A DNA stretch of 64,000 bases, taken from Diphasiastrum complanatum. Its lineage: Eukaryota; Streptophyta; Lycopodiopsida; Lycopodiales; Lycopodiaceae. The position numbers and the translations under genes are program-made. This document shows positions 61,480-64,000 of the stretch, piece by piece (position 1 is the first letter of the stretch; every line of letters begins with the position of its first letter). The notes below the pieces were generated by a model. That model saw nothing but the letters and a program-made list of their open reading frames with translations, did not search any database and was not told where the DNA came from. The DNA is taken from the NCBI GenBank assembly GCA_029204225.1, contig CM055101.1:28943475-29007474 (forward strand), given 5' to 3'.

Positions 61480-62060
61480 AAGCAACATTTTTTGTTCATT
61501 ACTTTTTTTCATCTCCACTTTACATGACTTCAATGAGTTCATACTTGTTGCAACCAAGTAAGAGATTGTCTACTTCCAATTATTCAATATCGAAGTTGAG
61601 GATATAGTCCATCTTGATACTCCAAGATGTGATGGACATTGTACTTGGGATTGAGGAGGAGACTCAAGTCCTTTAAGAAGTATAAAAATACAAGAAGAGA
61701 GCTAGGATGGCTCTCCACTACATTAAGATGAATGTCTCTAATGAGATATTGAGGGAGATTGGTGATTGTTCTACATCCAAGGAAGCTTGGGATTGTCTCA
61801 AGTCCATCTATGAGGCTAAGAACACCTCTAGGCTCCTCACTCTTAGAAATCAAATCTTCTAAGGTAGTCAAAAGAGTGATGAGAGTGCATCTAATTATGT
61901 TTTGAGAGTCAAGAATATTCATAGGGAGCTTGCATGTATTGGTGACTCAATCAATCAAAGTGAGCTAGTCCAAGTCATTCTCAATGGCTTGAGAAATGAA
62001 TATGACAACCTTGTCCAATCCTATGCCATTAAGGAGATCTCTACCAAAGAGATCTTATCA
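61480..62060 (+). pseudogene. copia gag (UBN2-type)
   Basis: The readable frame shows VMDIVLGIEEETQVL, KRARMALHYIKMNVSNEILREIGDC, EAWDCLKSIYEAKNTSRLL, and after a TAA ASNYVLRVKNIHRELACIGDS, QSELVQVILNGLRNEYDNLV. It is related to the minus-strand gag at 57017. A long deletion then joins it to the 3' end of the element. Confidence 0.85.
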
Positions 62061-62200
62061 TGGATATGGTGAGGGTGCTGCTATGATGGATCCCTTGGCT
62101 GATCTTCACTTCTTATGCATACCAAAGGATCCACTCAAAAAAAGATTTACAAACTTCGCCGGTGATCTAGTACCTTTCTAAGCTATTTTTTGAGGAGGAG

Positions 62201-63026
62201 TGTGAGAAATTGGCAAAAATCTAGCTTGGTATTTTTTATGATAGAAGTTTGTAAGTGAATCTCACATGTGTGGAGGATGTTTCCACATGTGGAGAATTGT
62301 AAAGTAAATAAAAAAAATGTTTGATATAGGGGTCTCATAGAATTTCATAGTCAAGCATTTAGGTGTAGGATGTTGATAAGGTCAAATTTGGCATAGATGG
62401 CAAATTATCCATTTCCACTTGTAATGTCACTATTGAGCTAAAATAGAGTAGGAGGCCAAACTCGTGCCAAATAGAGTGTAGACAAGTGTAATGCTTGTGT
62501 TTGATGAAGTTTAAGAGGTCCAATAGGATTTAGAGGTGGAACCATGAGTGGTCCAATAGAATTTGAGGTTTTCTTGAAAATGGTCCAATAGAATTTAGAG
62601 GTGAATGGATCAATGGTCCAATAGGATTAAGAGTGGCAAAAGTGTGGTCCAATCATGATTGAGCATTCTGGTAGCTCATGGATCTATTAGTATCATTGTA
62701 CTTCTCATTTGGATCTATTGATTTTGAGATTGAGTGGATTTTGTGAGTAATTGGTTTTCTAGCTTTCTCTCTCTACCCGAGAGCTCATGATGATTTTCTC
62801 TCTCTACCAGAGGAGAGCAGCTTGTTTTTACTTAGATTATTTTTGGAACACTTCCCAAAAGTGTGAGTGAGAGTTGGAAGTGATTGATGCATGTAGTAGT
62901 GTGTTTTTGCCATAGAATCAAAGATAGATCTTGAATCTCAATCTAGTCTTGATCTTGGTGCATCTACACACCTTAGGAGATCACAAGTACATGTTGTCGA
63001 CAGTCCACATGTGTGACATCAACAAC
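62201..63026 (+). repeat. probable 3' LTR of the gag-bearing copia
   Basis: TTTTTTGAGGAGGAG precedes TGTGAGAAATTGG, as a polypurine tract does, and a plausible end CATCAACA lies at 63026. The LTR contains CACATGTGTGGAGG, AATAAAAAAAATG, three copies of TGGTCCAATAG(A/G)ATT and CTCTCTACC(A/C)GAG repeats near 62765-62815. The 3' boundary is uncertain. Confidence 0.5.
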
Positions 63027-63344
63027 CCGATTTGGTTAAACCTGCATAGTTCATAAACCAAATGTGAGATAAGCTTAGTCAAATGCACTCAAATGCTAAC
63101 CTTAAACTAGATTTGTATGATTTGATACATACCTGAACATTCACATAAACCAGAATAGTTATGCATCATTCACATTAGAATTCCACGAACAATAATGTTT
63201 TCGAGTTTTGATTTAAAGTCTTATTTGATTTTCATTTGATTTTCATTTAAGTTGATTCGAGACTATATTTATGTAAATGATAAGCCAATAAATCTTTTGG
63301 CCTTTGAGAACTTAGGACAGACCTTCACCCTCGAGTTCGCAGTT

Positions 63345-63357
63345 TGGTATCAGAGCC
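63345..63357 (+). other. Met-type PBS of another copia element
   Basis: TGGTATCAGAGCC follows ...TTCGCAGTT, so an LTR probably ends at 63341. The leader and gag of that element would run off the window to the right. Confidence 0.75.
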
Positions 63358-64000
63358 ATGGTTTAATATTTCATGAACTTGATGTGAAGACCTTGTATGT
63401 TCATGCATGTAGAAGAACATAAAGCTTCACTCGATGTTTAAGAGACCTTGTGCTTCAAATAGCAAGAACTGCTTGGAAATGATCAACAAGACAGACTCCT
63501 AATAGGCATGACAAAGAACCAGATGACAACGAAACACTGAAAACCTACTTGCTGAGAACTAGAAGGTCATGTTTATCAAGAAGTTACAACCCGAGACTAG
63601 TTACGGCCATAAAATCATTGAAGGCCGTACTAGTAAAACAAGGAAAGAATTTTTTGAACCATATTAATTGTCCACTAAGGCCACAAGAATGTTTTAAATG
63701 TAGATCTCGAAATACTTTAAAGAAAAACATCAAATAGGATGGAAAATACTAAGTTGTTTCCAAAAATGATTCTGATTCAATGCTATCGGTACTTTTTCTT
63801 TGAATGTTTCAAACATGCGTGTTATGTGATCTAAGATTTTAGTAGCTTAATGCATGTCAAGTAATGTTGATTTAAACATGCATGTCATGAAATGTTGATT
63901 TACACTTGTTAGCATACTTTATGCAAAAGTAAACCTTGATGATATGTTGCCACTCTCTATATAAGTTGAAATGCACCCACTACCAAGAGGATTGAAGGAT
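63358..64000 (+). other. leader of the last copia element, no clear gag
   Basis: The ORF at 63549-63737 has no convincing Gag motif; a CFKCRSRNTLKKN piece could be a decayed knuckle. GCATGT(C/A)A blocks recur at 63850-63890. The element is cut by the window edge. Confidence 0.35.

Overview
The window looks like nuclear DNA from a land plant with a large, repeat-rich genome. It holds Ty1/copia and Ty3/gypsy retrotransposons at many stages of decay, a hAT transposase, a LINE, MITE-like elements, two miniature LTR elements (TRIMs) and very long transposon-filled introns. The species cannot be named from sequence alone; a fern, lycophyte or gymnosperm-scale genome would fit, but that is inference.

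The one clearly intact host gene lies on the minus strand. It is a DeSI/PPPDE-type thiol peptidase assembled from four exons (43554-43420, 30689-30431, 24316-24249, 24065-23784). These join in frame to exactly 247 codons plus a stop. Introns 1 and 2 are about 12.7 kb and 6.1 kb. Intron 1 holds a LINE fragment, a truncated copia inserted into it, a TRIM, a Ty3/gypsy element with a chromodomain, and a hAT transposase. Intron 2 holds the TRIM at 26040-26443. A second host-type gene, a broken TPD1-like (tapetum determinant) secreted-protein gene, lies at 13818-14184 (minus). A SET-domain pseudogene or gene relic lies at 53212-53715 (minus).

Layout: 1-2661 unassigned DNA and two degenerate minisatellites; 2662-7180 Ty3/gypsy element A (LTR, PBS, gag, RT, RNase H, truncated integrase); 7190-7970 an array of paired AACTCTCGC/GCGAGAGTT motifs; 8215-11772 gypsy element B with a tandemly duplicated gag and a protease; 11815-13500 copia C; 13818-14523 TPD1-like relic; 14560-17013 degenerate repeats and two LTR-like segments; 18029-22199 copia F (minus) with a MITE in its 3' LTR; 23784-43554 the DeSI-like gene and its passengers; 44018-48168 copia E with both LTRs; 48169-55300 tandem duplications, an unknown coding relic, the SET relic and long CT/CA microsatellites; 55536-56672 copia G integrase; 57017-57587 copia gag (minus); 58354-61155 copia D, a sister of C, split by a second MITE copy; 61156-64000 further copia gag, LTR and PBS pieces.

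The most unusual object is the 404-bp element at 26040-26443. It has two 144-bp LTRs with TG...CA ends, an initiator-Met-type primer binding site directly after the 5' LTR, a G-rich polypurine tract before the 3' LTR, a 116-bp non-coding interior and a perfect 5-bp target duplication (GTGGC). Each LTR carries a 73-nt tRNA-like sequence with matches to the RNA polymerase III A and B boxes. It is organised like the Cassandra TRIMs, which carry a 5S rRNA gene in their LTRs, but with a tRNA-like cassette instead.
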